Assembly (NCBI RefSeq): GCF_005938225.1 | Contig: NZ_VCPC01000002.1 | Coordinates: forward strand, 744,001 to 808,000 | Direction: 5' to 3' | Length of the DNA: 64,000 bases | From: Arenibacterium halophilum | GTDB taxonomy: Bacteria; Pseudomonadota; Alphaproteobacteria; Rhodobacterales; Rhodobacteraceae | Part shown: positions 52,500-60,690 of the stretch, one piece after another | How the letters are laid out: the number at the start of each line of letters is the position of its first letter | Position numbering within the stretch: position 1 is the stretch's first letter | Program-made: the position numbers and the translations under genes | The notes under the pieces: generated by a model | Told to the model about the DNA's origin: nothing | The model's database searches: none | The model's input: the letters and a program-made list of their open reading frames with translations, nothing else

Positions 52500-52572
52500 T
52501 GGAGGGGGCTCTGCCCCCCTCCGGCTGTGCCGGAGTCCCCCGGGATATTTATGTCCCAAAGAAGCGGGAAGG
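52500..52572 (+). repeat. Intergenic GC-rich double stem-loop repeat
   Basis: Two adjacent hairpins (GGAGGGGGC-TCT-GCCCCCCTCC with one bulge at 52501-52522, and CTCCGGC-TGT-GCCGGAG at 52519-52535) are followed by CCCCCGGGATATTTATG and AAGAAGCGGG. I recall very similar elements scattered between genes in Rhodobacteraceae genomes. It lies between hom and glpX; a second degraded copy is at 51341-51380. Confidence 0.65.
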
Positions 52573-52581
52573 GGCCGTAGC

Positions 52582-53868
52582 CTAGACGCTTTCGATGCGC
52601 AGGGCCACCGGTTCCGAGACGATGACATCGGTCTGGCGCATGGCCTCGATGGCCTCGTCCAGCGCTGCGCGGGTGGTCTTATGGGTGACGAAAAGCACGG
52701 GCGCCGCGCCCTCGGAGTGGCCATACTGGCGCATCCGGTCGATGGAGACGCCAGCGTTGCCCAGAAGCGTTGCCACGCGGGCCAGCGCGCCGGGTTTGTC
52801 GACCAGCGTCATGCGCAGGTAGAAGGGCGCCGGCAGGCCGGAAGTGGCGGGCGGGACCTGTTCCAGCGTGGTTGCGGGCTGCCCGAAAGTGGGCAGGCGG
52901 AAGCCGCGCGCCAGGTCGCAGACATCGCCCATCACCGCGCTGGCCGTCGGGCCCTGGCCGGCGCCGGGGCCACGCAGTACGATCTGCTCTACCGCGTCGC
53001 CTTCGATCACCACCATGTTGGTGCCGCCTTCGAGTTGGCCCAGCGGGCTGTCGGCGGGCACGAGGCAGGGCTGCATGCGCTGTTCCAGTCCGCGACCCGT
53101 GCGGCGCGCCACGCCCAGCAGCTTGATCCGATACCCCATGTCGGCGGCCTGGCGGATATCGTCGATCTTGATGCGTTCTATACCCTCGATGTCGATGCCT
53201 GCAAAATCGGGCTGGGTGCCGAAGGCGATCGATGAAAGCAGTGCCAGTTTGTGGCCTGCATCGATCCCGCCCACGTCGAGCGTGGGGTCCGCCTCGAGAT
53301 AGCCAAGGTCAGAGGCTTCCTGAAACACGGTGTCATAGCCCAGTCCGGCGCTTTCCATCCGGGTCAGGATATAGTTGCAGGTGCCGTTCATCACGCCCAT
53401 CACCCGGGTCACCTGGTTGCCGGCGAGCCCTTCGGTCAGCGCCTTGATGACGGGGATGCCGCCGGCTACGGCGGCCTCGAAGCGGATGGCGCGGCCTTTG
53501 GCTTCGGCCTCTTCCGCGAGAGTCTGGCCGTGGATCGCCAGCATTGCCTTGTTGGCGGTCACCACGTCCTTGCCGGTGTCCAGCGCGGCACGGGTGGCGG
53601 CAAGCGCGGGTCCGTCCGATCCGCCCATCAACTCGACGAAGACATCGATATCGTCGCGGCGGGCGAGGGCGACGGGGTCGTCTTCCCATTCGTAGCCCGT
53701 CAAAGACACGCCGCGATCCTTGTCACGGTTGCGGGCAGAAACGGCGGTGATGGTGATCTCGCGCCCGGTGCGGGCGCTCAGCATCGCAGCATGGGTTCGC
53801 ACGATCCGCACAACCCCCGCGCCAACCGTGCCCAAGCCTGCAATCCCAAGGCGCAAAGGTGCCGCCAT
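52582..53868 (-). CDS. hom: Homoserine dehydrogenase
   Basis: 428 residues, reduces aspartate semialdehyde to homoserine (threonine and methionine synthesis). The Rossmann loop GIAGLGTVGAGVV, the TANKAMLA region, the FEAAVAGGIPVI substrate region with catalytic Lys further on (DAGHKLALL), and a C-terminal ACT domain (MTLVDKPGALARVATLLGNA) for feedback control are all present. The ATG at 53868 has AAGGA upstream. Confidence 0.95.
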   Translation of the reverse strand: MAAPLRLGIAGLGTVGAGVVRIVRTHAAMLSARTGREITITAVSARNRDKDRGVSLTGYEWEDDPVALARRDDIDVFVELMGGSDGPALAATRAALDTGKDVVTANKAMLAIHGQTLAEEAEAKGRAIRFEAAVAGGIPVIKALTEGLAGNQVTRVMGVMNGTCNYILTRMESAGLGYDTVFQEASDLGYLEADPTLDVGGIDAGHKLALLSSIAFGTQPDFAGIDIEGIERIKIDDIRQAADMGYRIKLLGVARRTGRGLEQRMQPCLVPADSPLGQLEGGTNMVVIEGDAVEQIVLRGPGAGQGPTASAVMGDVCDLARGFRLPTFGQPATTLEQVPPATSGLPAPFYLRMTLVDKPGALARVATLLGNAGVSIDRMRQYGHSEGAAPVLFVTHKTTRAALDEAIEAMRQTDVIVSEPVALRIESV

Positions 53869-53951
53869 CTGCCTGTCCTTCCAAAACGTTTTCGGTTTGC
53901 CGTGCCTTAGCCGTTTCGCCCGAGCGGCGCAACGCGTCAAAGAACCTTGGG

Positions 53952-54260
53952 TCAGTTGTCGGTGACGGATGTATTCAACCGCGCGCGGTCATCGGCTGAC
54001 AGGGGCGGGGCGCCGGCCTGCAGGCGACGGGCCCGGGCCTGCAAAGCGGCGCGGCGGGCGTCAAGCTGACGGGCCAGTTGCGCGCCATCTTCCTTGGGGG
54101 TGGCCGGCGTGGTCAGGCTGGCATCAAGGGGAATCAGGGTTGGGAACGGTGCATCGCGCAGATCAGGGGCGATCCGCTCTCCGAGGTCGGGCACATCGAT
54201 ACAGCCCGCGACACTGGCGACCAGCGCCGTACTGGCAAGAACTGCGCGAATCCGGGGCAA
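53952..54260 (-). CDS. Small lipoprotein, unknown function
   Basis: 102 residues with a lipoprotein signal: MPRIRAVLASTALVASVAGC, lipobox VAGC with Cys20 as lipidation site. The remainder is Ala/Arg-rich with a likely helical region (QLARQLDARRAALQARARRL). The start codon is TTG, supported by AAGGAG eight bases before it. It is 83 bp upstream of hom on the same strand. Confidence 0.75.
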   Translation of the reverse strand: MPRIRAVLASTALVASVAGCIDVPDLGERIAPDLRDAPFPTLIPLDASLTTPATPKEDGAQLARQLDARRAALQARARRLQAGAPPLSADDRARLNTSVTDN

Positions 54261-54385
54261 TGTCTGGGCTCCTTGCGGTGTGCGATGGCATCCTGCACTG
54301 CGCCGCGCGGCGGTGCAACCGCGTGGTGCGAAGGGTGGATGATCTTGGGCTTCTATTTGAACGGGTGTTCAGATAGCGTTTGGCC

Positions 54386-54976
54386 ATGGCTCGCACGCAA
54401 GGATCCTCGTCTGACATTACCGGCCCGCGCATTCGCCGGGTGGCCGAACGGCTGTTCGCGCAGGCGGGGTACGCAGCCGTGTCGATGCGCCAGATCGCGG
54501 CAGAGGTCGGCGTGCAGGCGGGGGCCCTGTATAACTATACGCCGGACAAGCAGTCGCTGCTGTTCTCTCTGATGGAACGCCATCTGCACGAGGTGCTGGA
54601 GGGCTGGGACACGCTGAAGAGCACAGGCACGCCGCAAGAGCAGTTGGCGGCGTTTGTGCGGTTCCACATCGGGTTTCACCTTGAACGGCCCGATGCGGTG
54701 TTCATCGCCTACATGGAGCTGCGCAATCTCACACCCGAGAATTTCGCCCGCGTCGAGGGCCTGCGTCGCCGGTATGAGACCATTCCGGAGCGAATCCTTC
54801 AGGCCGGGATTGACGCAGGGGAATTTGCCGTGCCCGACCCGCGTGTGGCGACACTGGCGGTGATTGCAATGTTGAACGGGGTCAATACCTGGTACAGGCC
54901 GGGTGGCCGTCTGACGTTGGAACAGGTGGAAGACCTGTATCTGGACATGGTGCGCAAGTCGCTTTCGGCGGGTTAA
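54386..54976 (+). CDS. TetR-family transcriptional regulator
   Basis: 196 residues from the ATG at 54386. The helix-turn-helix is VSMRQIAAEVGVQAGALYNY (about 35-54) and the C-terminal ligand domain matches TetR_C regulators of the acyl-CoA/FadR type (MELRNLTPENFARVEGLRRR). It is divergent from the small lipoprotein gene and convergent with pirin; target unknown. Confidence 0.87.
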   Translation: MARTQGSSSDITGPRIRRVAERLFAQAGYAAVSMRQIAAEVGVQAGALYNYTPDKQSLLFSLMERHLHEVLEGWDTLKSTGTPQEQLAAFVRFHIGFHLERPDAVFIAYMELRNLTPENFARVEGLRRRYETIPERILQAGIDAGEFAVPDPRVATLAVIAMLNGVNTWYRPGGRLTLEQVEDLYLDMVRKSLSAG

Positions 54977-54998
54977 AAGCGCCGCCCCGAAGGGCGGC
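54975..54998 (-). terminator. Intrinsic terminator of the pirin gene
   Basis: On the minus strand GCCGCCC-TTCG-GGGCGGC (54981-54998), a stable UUCG-type tetraloop hairpin, is followed by GC and TTTT (54975-54978). It lies just past the pirin stop and between convergent genes. Confidence 0.75.
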
Positions 54999-55007
54999 AC
55001 CAAAGTG

Positions 55008-55919
55008 TCAATGGGCGGGCTTGATGAAGGTGCCGCTGCGCAACTCGGTCATGGCCTGCATCAGCTCGGCTTTGGTATTCATCACGATCGGACCGTGCCA
55101 GGCCACCGGCTCGGCAATCGGCGCGCCCGAGATCAGCAGGAACCGCACGCCCTCTGGCCCGGCCTGCACTGTCACCTCGTCCCCGGTGCCAAAGCGGATC
55201 AGAGTGCGGTTGCCCGACATATCGCGAATGTTCACCTCTTGCCCGGCGACTTCCTTTTCCAGCAGCACGCCGGTCGGGGCCGAGGCATCGGCAAAGGCGG
55301 CGGCCCCTTCGAAGACATAGGCAAACGCCCGGCGATAGGTGTCGATCCGAAACGTCTTGCGCACCCCGGCGGGGATCGAGATATCAAGATACTGCGGATC
55401 GGCGGCGATGCCATCGACCGGGCCCGTCTTGCCCCAGAAGCTGCCCACGATCACGCGCACGCGGGTGCCGTCATCGTCCACGACCTCGGGGATCTCACCC
55501 GACGACACATCCTGATAGCGCGGCGCGGTCATTTTCTGCGCGGCGGGCAGGTTGCCCCACAGCTGAAACCCATGCATCTGGCCCTGCGCGTTCCCTTGCG
55601 GCATTTCCTGGTGCATGATGCCCGACCCTGCGGTCATCCACTGCACATCTCCGGCGCCAAGCGTGCCGGTGTTGCCAAGGGAATCCCCGTGTTCGACGGT
55701 GCCCGACAGCACATAGGTGATGGTCTCGATCCCGCGATGGGGATGCCAGGGAAAACCGCGGAGGAAATCCTCGGGGCGTTCGTTGCGGAAATCGTCGAAC
55801 AGCAGGAAAGGGTCCAGCTCGGTCGGGTCCTGAAACCCGAAGGCACGGTGCAGTTTGACTCCGGCGCCCTCCATGGTGGGCTGAGCGTGGCGGGTTTCGG
55901 TAACGGGACGGATCGACAT
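55008..55919 (-). CDS. Pirin-family protein
   Basis: 303 residues, bicupin fold. The metal-binding His residues are in FPWHPHRGIETITYV and GIMHQEMP, followed by a second cupin. The ATG at 55919 has a perfect AGGAGG six bases upstream; the frame to 56000 was not used. Pirins include quercetinases and redox-linked regulators; the role here is unknown. Confidence 0.9.
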   Translation of the reverse strand: MSIRPVTETRHAQPTMEGAGVKLHRAFGFQDPTELDPFLLFDDFRNERPEDFLRGFPWHPHRGIETITYVLSGTVEHGDSLGNTGTLGAGDVQWMTAGSGIMHQEMPQGNAQGQMHGFQLWGNLPAAQKMTAPRYQDVSSGEIPEVVDDDGTRVRVIVGSFWGKTGPVDGIAADPQYLDISIPAGVRKTFRIDTYRRAFAYVFEGAAAFADASAPTGVLLEKEVAGQEVNIRDMSGNRTLIRFGTGDEVTVQAGPEGVRFLLISGAPIAEPVAWHGPIVMNTKAELMQAMTELRSGTFIKPAH

Positions 55920-56114
55920 GGTGTCAGCCTCCTGATGAATGGTTGCTACCAATATAACCGTGCGTGTGTGCAGAACAATGCGCCGCTGCACACGTTTCAT
56001 GTGCAGCGGCGCGCGGTAAACAGGGTACTCTTTACAAACAACACGTGCGGGAAACAGTCCGCACCGGGGCGAAAACCACGCCCCGAACTCATGCCCCGAA
56101 CGAGGGGCTCTTAT

Positions 56115-56861
56115 TCAGCCCCTGTCAGGTCCGACGCAAAACCATGCGCCGTCGATACTGATCTTTTCGTCGTTTCCGGTGTGGAACCGATAGTAGGTGA
56201 TGTCGCCGCGCGGCAGCGTCTGAACGCCCGGCAGCCCGACAAGTCGCGCGGCGGGAACTGCGGTGAACTGGCCCGACACATTCGGCGACCAGATCATTTG
56301 TCCCGGCGACACCAGCATGGTGCGCGCAGGATAGGTGCCGCCGATGGCCTTGGCCCGAATGTGGACCGGATGGGCAGCGTGGTGGCGGGCCATGAAATCG
56401 GCATCCAGTCGGATTTTGTCGATCCACAGGATCTCGCGGTAGGCGCCGGTGATCGTTTTCACCTTGTCGCGGCGGCGCAGCGCCTCGATCGGCAGGTCGC
56501 CAAAGATGGTGGCGATACGGCACTTGCCATCGAAGCCGGGAAGCGTCCATTTGACGGGCGCTGTCCGGTCGGAAGCGGCACGCGTTTCGTCGCGTGTCGG
56601 CGCAGCGGATTTCGCCATGACCGAGGCAAGCAGCGCGTCTTCGGCTTTGAGATCAAGGGCGGTGCCACATAGCGGAGCCGGGGCGGCCGGAGTTTCGGCC
56701 GCCTCGGTTAGCGGACGCGCCCGGGCCGGAACAGAGGCCGGAACGGAAGCATGGTCCGGCCCAGATAGCGCAACATGCGCCATGGCCGGTGCGGTATCGA
56801 CACGGCGGAAACGGGATGCGCCGAATGTCTTGAACATGGGGAACTCGTTAAGGTGTTTCAT
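56115..56861 (-). CDS. Hint-domain protein
   Basis: 248 residues from the ATG at 56861 (ATG at 56837 possible). The N-terminal 110 residues are Ala/Pro/Arg-rich and of low complexity. From about residue 112 a Hedgehog/intein (Hint) type domain is seen: GKCRIATIFGDLPIEALRRR, REILWIDKIRLDADF, HPVHIRAKAIGG and MLVSPGQMIW. The pattern matches the many roseobacter Hint-domain proteins, but no clear protein-splicing partner or following target domain is present. Function unknown. Confidence 0.65.
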   Translation of the reverse strand: MKHLNEFPMFKTFGASRFRRVDTAPAMAHVALSGPDHASVPASVPARARPLTEAAETPAAPAPLCGTALDLKAEDALLASVMAKSAAPTRDETRAASDRTAPVKWTLPGFDGKCRIATIFGDLPIEALRRRDKVKTITGAYREILWIDKIRLDADFMARHHAAHPVHIRAKAIGGTYPARTMLVSPGQMIWSPNVSGQFTAVPAARLVGLPGVQTLPRGDITYYRFHTGNDEKISIDGAWFCVGPDRG

Positions 56862-57175
56862 AAAATTGTAGGTATCCCCAGCAGTGTCTCCGCACCAGAA
56901 ATTTGCCCGATTCAGGTTAATTCGCACGTTTTTCGGGGTGATTTTGGAAACAGTCCTGCAACCAGAGGCTGCGAAATTGCCACTGGGAAAACAGTGACAA
57001 AGTTTTGCCGCATTCCGGGTGTGCGACTCGGCCGACTCACTTGGGGGTTGCAGGCGAGAGCGATGCGACGGCTCGGGGGTTGCGCGGCGGCGCGGGGCCG
57101 CGCAGAAAGGCCTTTCAGGTGCGTCGATAGGCGGCGACACAGGCAGGCGCGCGCGCAACAAGGGGCAGGGCTGAC
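56862..57175. other. Divergent intergenic region, no feature assigned
   Basis: 314 bp between the Hint-domain gene and the divergent membrane-protein gene. I see one small inverted repeat, CACTG-GGAAAA-CAGTG, and no convincing promoter or RNA gene. Confidence 0.3.
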
Positions 57176-57655
57176 ATGGATGATGAAATTCTGGCCGTGG
57201 TCGAAGCCTCGGCGATCCGGCGGTGGATGGGGATCGCGATGCTGGCGTTCGTGGCCTTCCTTGTGCTGTATGTCGCCTTTGCCACGCCGCCCGACCTGCT
57301 GTGGCAGATCTTCCTGATGCTGGTGGGCGGCATCGCTTTGTGGACGGCGGAACGTATGCGCCGTGCCACGACCGCGCGTCTGGAGCTGACGCGGACCGAA
57401 CTGCGCGACAGTGTCGCCGGGACCATCGTGGCGCTGGACGACATCGCCACCGTGGATCGCGGCACATTTGCCTTCAAACCGTCAAACGGGTTTCTGATCC
57501 GCACGAAAAAACCCGGCGCGCGTGGGTGGCGGCCGGGTTTGTGGTGGCGCATGGGGCGCCGGATCGGGGTGGGCGGGGTTGCCGCCGCGCATCAGACAAA
57601 GGCAATGGCCGAAGCGCTGAGCATGCACCTTCTGGCCCGAGATGGCGCGCCCTAG
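57176..57655 (+). CDS. Small membrane protein, unknown function
   Basis: 159 residues with two N-terminal transmembrane helices (about 17-36 and 40-56) and a soluble C-terminal domain (LELTRTELRDSVAGTIVALD, then a Gly/Arg-rich stretch). It resembles small PH-like membrane proteins of Rhodobacterales but I recognise no named family. Its TAG stop and that of the convergent Tad gene overlap within CTAG at 57652-57655. Confidence 0.7.
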   Translation: MDDEILAVVEASAIRRWMGIAMLAFVAFLVLYVAFATPPDLLWQIFLMLVGGIALWTAERMRRATTARLELTRTELRDSVAGTIVALDDIATVDRGTFAFKPSNGFLIRTKKPGARGWRPGLWWRMGRRIGVGGVAAAHQTKAMAEALSMHLLARDGAP

Positions 57656-58245
57656 ACGGGATCGTCGGGCGAATTGTCCTCGGGGTAGTCGTCGGGCGTT
57701 TCCCAGACCAGCTGCGACACGAAGCGTGGCCGCGTGAAGACGAAGTTGTCGAGGTTGATGTTGTCGAGCCCGACGTTGAACAGCGGCACGAAGACATTGT
57801 TGGTTTCCACCAGGATCACGCGCTCGTTGTCGGGCATCACCGGCAGTTGCGATTCAATGTCCGAGATGTTGGCATCGGTCAGTTCGGCCGGGTAACCGCG
57901 ATTGGCGGACCAGTCGAGGTAATACCGTTCTTCGCCTTCGTCCCAGCGGATCACCGAAATTCGCACATCCACCCGCGAGGTTGCCCGCGTCATCAGGCGC
58001 ATAACCTCGACCATGCTGTCGATGTAGGCGTCGTTGATGCCTTCGGTCTCGCGCGAGATAAGGTCCGAGATTGTATAGGCGGCCTTCAGGTTCAGCGAGC
58101 TTTGCCGGTAGCCATCGAAGAAGACGTAACAGGCCATGAACGTCCAGAACAGGATCGGCATTGCCAGCACGAATTCGATGGTGACGTTGCCCGAGGTGTC
58201 ACGGGCAAACAGGGACAGGCGGCGTTTCAGGGCGTGCATCAACAT
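57652..58245 (-). CDS. TadE/TadF-like pseudopilin
   Basis: 197 residues with the Tad minor pseudopilin N-terminus DTSGNVTIEFVLAMPILFWT followed by a hydrophobic helix and a periplasmic domain. It is the third gene of a minus-strand run of three Tad genes (60377 to 57652), three bases after the previous one. Products would be part of the Flp/Tad pilus used for surface attachment. Confidence 0.85.
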   Translation of the reverse strand: MLMHALKRRLSLFARDTSGNVTIEFVLAMPILFWTFMACYVFFDGYRQSSLNLKAAYTISDLISRETEGINDAYIDSMVEVMRLMTRATSRVDVRISVIRWDEGEERYYLDWSANRGYPAELTDANISDIESQLPVMPDNERVILVETNNVFVPLFNVGLDNINLDNFVFTRPRFVSQLVWETPDDYPEDNSPDDPV

Positions 58246-58248
58246 GGC

Positions 58249-58791
58249 TTACCTCGGTTCCTGAACGAAGGCCGAAATCGCGACGAGCGAGAATTGCCCG
58301 GCGCCGTCCTTCTTGATGTTCTTACCAAGCCCGGTCGTGGGGAAGATCGGGTCGATTTTGGCGCAGGCGCGCAGGATCATCAGATCGTTCTCCAGCGCAT
58401 CGTTCTTGAAGTGCACTTTGGGCGCCACCTCTTCCGACTTGTCGGTGCAGGTGGGTGTATCGGAAATACCTTCCCCCCATTCGCGCGGGTTTACTTGGAC
58501 CATCTCCAGCAGCATGTTCTCGCGGCAGCTGTCGATGAACCCGGCGCGTTCGCACAGAAGATCCTTGATTTCATCGTGCTGTGGCGCGGCGCCGGTGGAC
58601 AGGCGGATGTCGCGCACCGTCTGGTCCATCGCACGCTCCAGCATCGCGTGTTGCAGGCTGACCATCCCCAGTTCGACCGATGACAGCAGCAGCATCAGCA
58701 TGGCGGGAAAGGTGATGGCGAATTCGACAACGGCGGCGCCGTCCTCGGCCCGCCCAAAGCGGCGGACCCTGTTCCAAACTGTCGTAATCAT
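58249..58791 (-). CDS. TadE-like pseudopilin
   Basis: 180 residues with EDGAAVVEFAITFPAMLMLL, the classic TadE pseudopilin N-terminal segment, then a Cys-containing periplasmic domain (LLCERAGFIDSCREN). It overlaps the TadG-like gene by four bases (58788-58791), so translation is coupled. Confidence 0.87.
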   Translation of the reverse strand: MITTVWNRVRRFGRAEDGAAVVEFAITFPAMLMLLLSSVELGMVSLQHAMLERAMDQTVRDIRLSTGAAPQHDEIKDLLCERAGFIDSCRENMLLEMVQVNPREWGEGISDTPTCTDKSEEVAPKVHFKNDALENDLMILRACAKIDPIFPTTGLGKNIKKDGAGQFSLVAISAFVQEPR

Positions 58792-60377
58792 TGTGTCAGC
58801 CTCAGTTTGCGGATCGAGGTTGCGATGGCCGAGAAGGCATCGGCGATATCAAGCCCTTCGACTTCGAAGAAATGGCTGTCAGAGCTGGCGCAATCCTTCA
58901 GCGTGCGCAGGCCTACCTTCGGCGCCTCGAGCCCGATCGTGTAGACGATCACGCCCTTGTCTTTGGTCGCACCGCAAATGTGCTTGGTGTACTGGTTCTT
59001 GGCTGAAGATTCGCGCTTTTCATAAGCGGCAGACAACCATTGGCCGCTGGCGCTGTTAGTATAGCTGTACAGATAATTCGCGATCCAGCGCAGCGACGCC
59101 TGGTTGAACAGCTCGGTATAAGGCAGGCGCACGGCGTCTCCGGTTTCCTCGTCACCATAGGGGTGATCTTCCCAGCGATTGCGATGCGGCCACCAGAAGT
59201 GCGGATTGCCCTGCGAATGGTACACACTGTAGCGATCGGCCACTGCGTTGTACCAAACATTCGAATCGCCAGTGCGCAGCGAGGGGTTCAGGAAATACTG
59301 ATCGGTGTTTTCGCCATCGGAAATCAGCACGATGATCTTCAGCGTTTCGCCGTTGTCATAGTCCAGCGGGCGACCGACGAACCGGGGATCAACCTCGCCC
59401 TCGGCGGCCAGCAGGGCAACCGGGCCGCGCAGGCTCGGATCGAGCATGGCGGCGCCCCATTTCATGCCCAGGTCGATCGAGGTGTTGCCACCGGCTGTCA
59501 TCGAATCGATATGCGCGTGCAGCTGTTCGCGGTTCCCGCTGAGGGGCAGGATTGCGGTGCCTGCGCGCACCGGGCAAACGGGCAGGTCGATCGAGCCTTC
59601 GGAATAGGTGAAGGGATCGAAGTGGGCCGTCCTCTCAAGATCGTCGGTGACCTTGATATCGGTTTTCTTGAACTGTTCGGGGATGAAGTTCACGCAGTGC
59701 GAATAGCTGTGTTCGTTCGAGACATTGAACTTGCTCAGCAGTGGCTCGCCCGCGTTGACCTGCGTGGCGTAGGGAATGATTGAGATCGACGAGGCATTGG
59801 TCATGCCGCCCAGAAGCGTATCCACGAATTCCTTGGCCGATGTCTTGAGGTTGACCAGACGGTTGTTGCGGCTCATCGAACCGGACACGTCCAGCACCAG
59901 CGAAATTTCAACCGAGCTGACCCGCTCTTCGGCGGTGCCCTTCGCGGGCGCCGTCATCGTATCCAGCCCGGTCATGTGCATGAACTGCGTGCGCACCTCG
60001 GCATCTGCGGTAGCCGACACGGTGCGATAGCCCAGTCCCTGAGACAGCGACACCGCCCGAAGGTTGCTGCCAAGTCCGGCCTTGTTGAAATAATCCCGAA
60101 CCACGTCGGCGGGTTCCAGGGTCTGTTCAAGGTCGGCGGCGGCCAGAACGGCGCGGTCCAGCGTGTATTGCAGCTCGGACCGGTCACGCTCGAACCGCAT
60201 GAGGTCGATCCCGATACCCCCCACCATCAGGATCAACACGAAGATATAGACGCCGAAAATCAGCAGCGTTCCCTCTTCGTCGCGAGCAAATCGTTTTAGT
60301 CGTTTCGAAGCTTTTGCATGTGCCGGCGTTGCCGCCGGCATGTCAAATGCAGGAATTCGGTCTTGTGGCACAGTCAT
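58788..60377 (-). CDS. TadG-like protein with von Willebrand factor A domain
   Basis: 529 residues. A Tad-type N-terminal segment (DEEGTLLIFGVYIFVLILMV) leads to a von Willebrand A domain with the MIDAS motif LVLDVSGSMS (Asp163, Ser165, Ser167) and SDGENTD further on. It is the largest of three Tad genes and probably sits in the periplasm or cell surface to support pilus assembly or adhesion. The ATG at 60377 has AGAGG upstream. Confidence 0.88.
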   Translation of the reverse strand: MTVPQDRIPAFDMPAATPAHAKASKRLKRFARDEEGTLLIFGVYIFVLILMVGGIGIDLMRFERDRSELQYTLDRAVLAAADLEQTLEPADVVRDYFNKAGLGSNLRAVSLSQGLGYRTVSATADAEVRTQFMHMTGLDTMTAPAKGTAEERVSSVEISLVLDVSGSMSRNNRLVNLKTSAKEFVDTLLGGMTNASSISIIPYATQVNAGEPLLSKFNVSNEHSYSHCVNFIPEQFKKTDIKVTDDLERTAHFDPFTYSEGSIDLPVCPVRAGTAILPLSGNREQLHAHIDSMTAGGNTSIDLGMKWGAAMLDPSLRGPVALLAAEGEVDPRFVGRPLDYDNGETLKIIVLISDGENTDQYFLNPSLRTGDSNVWYNAVADRYSVYHSQGNPHFWWPHRNRWEDHPYGDEETGDAVRLPYTELFNQASLRWIANYLYSYTNSASGQWLSAAYEKRESSAKNQYTKHICGATKDKGVIVYTIGLEAPKVGLRTLKDCASSDSHFFEVEGLDIADAFSAIATSIRKLRLTQ

Positions 60378-60690
60378 TGTCTACCTCTTCTGCCGCCGAG
60401 GGGCGCGGCACGCGGGAACGGAATACATCCCGAAACTTGTCGGCGAAAATTCGGGCTGAAATGGGGCAGAACCGGGCGGAATTCGGTGTATTCGAGGCGC
60501 GATCTGGCGACGATCCGGGTTAAATCGGGGGGTTGTTCGCGCGAAGGGAACAAAGCCGGATAAATCCATAAACTTGTTGGAATTTCCGTCCGAATTGCGA
60601 CCACGCTCAAAAAATATGCAACTCGTGTTTGCATATTGTCACGATCTGGCGACTACTAGGGGAACGACCGAGCCGAACGAACGAGGAGAT
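60378..60690. promoter_or_regulatory. Divergent intergenic region with a 25-bp palindrome before the dehydrogenase gene
   Basis: AATATGCAA (60613-60621) and TTGCATATT (60629-60637) are perfect inverted repeats separated by seven bases, 53 bp before the ATG at 60691. This looks like a dimeric regulator site. No gene is supported in these 313 bp. Confidence 0.5.
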
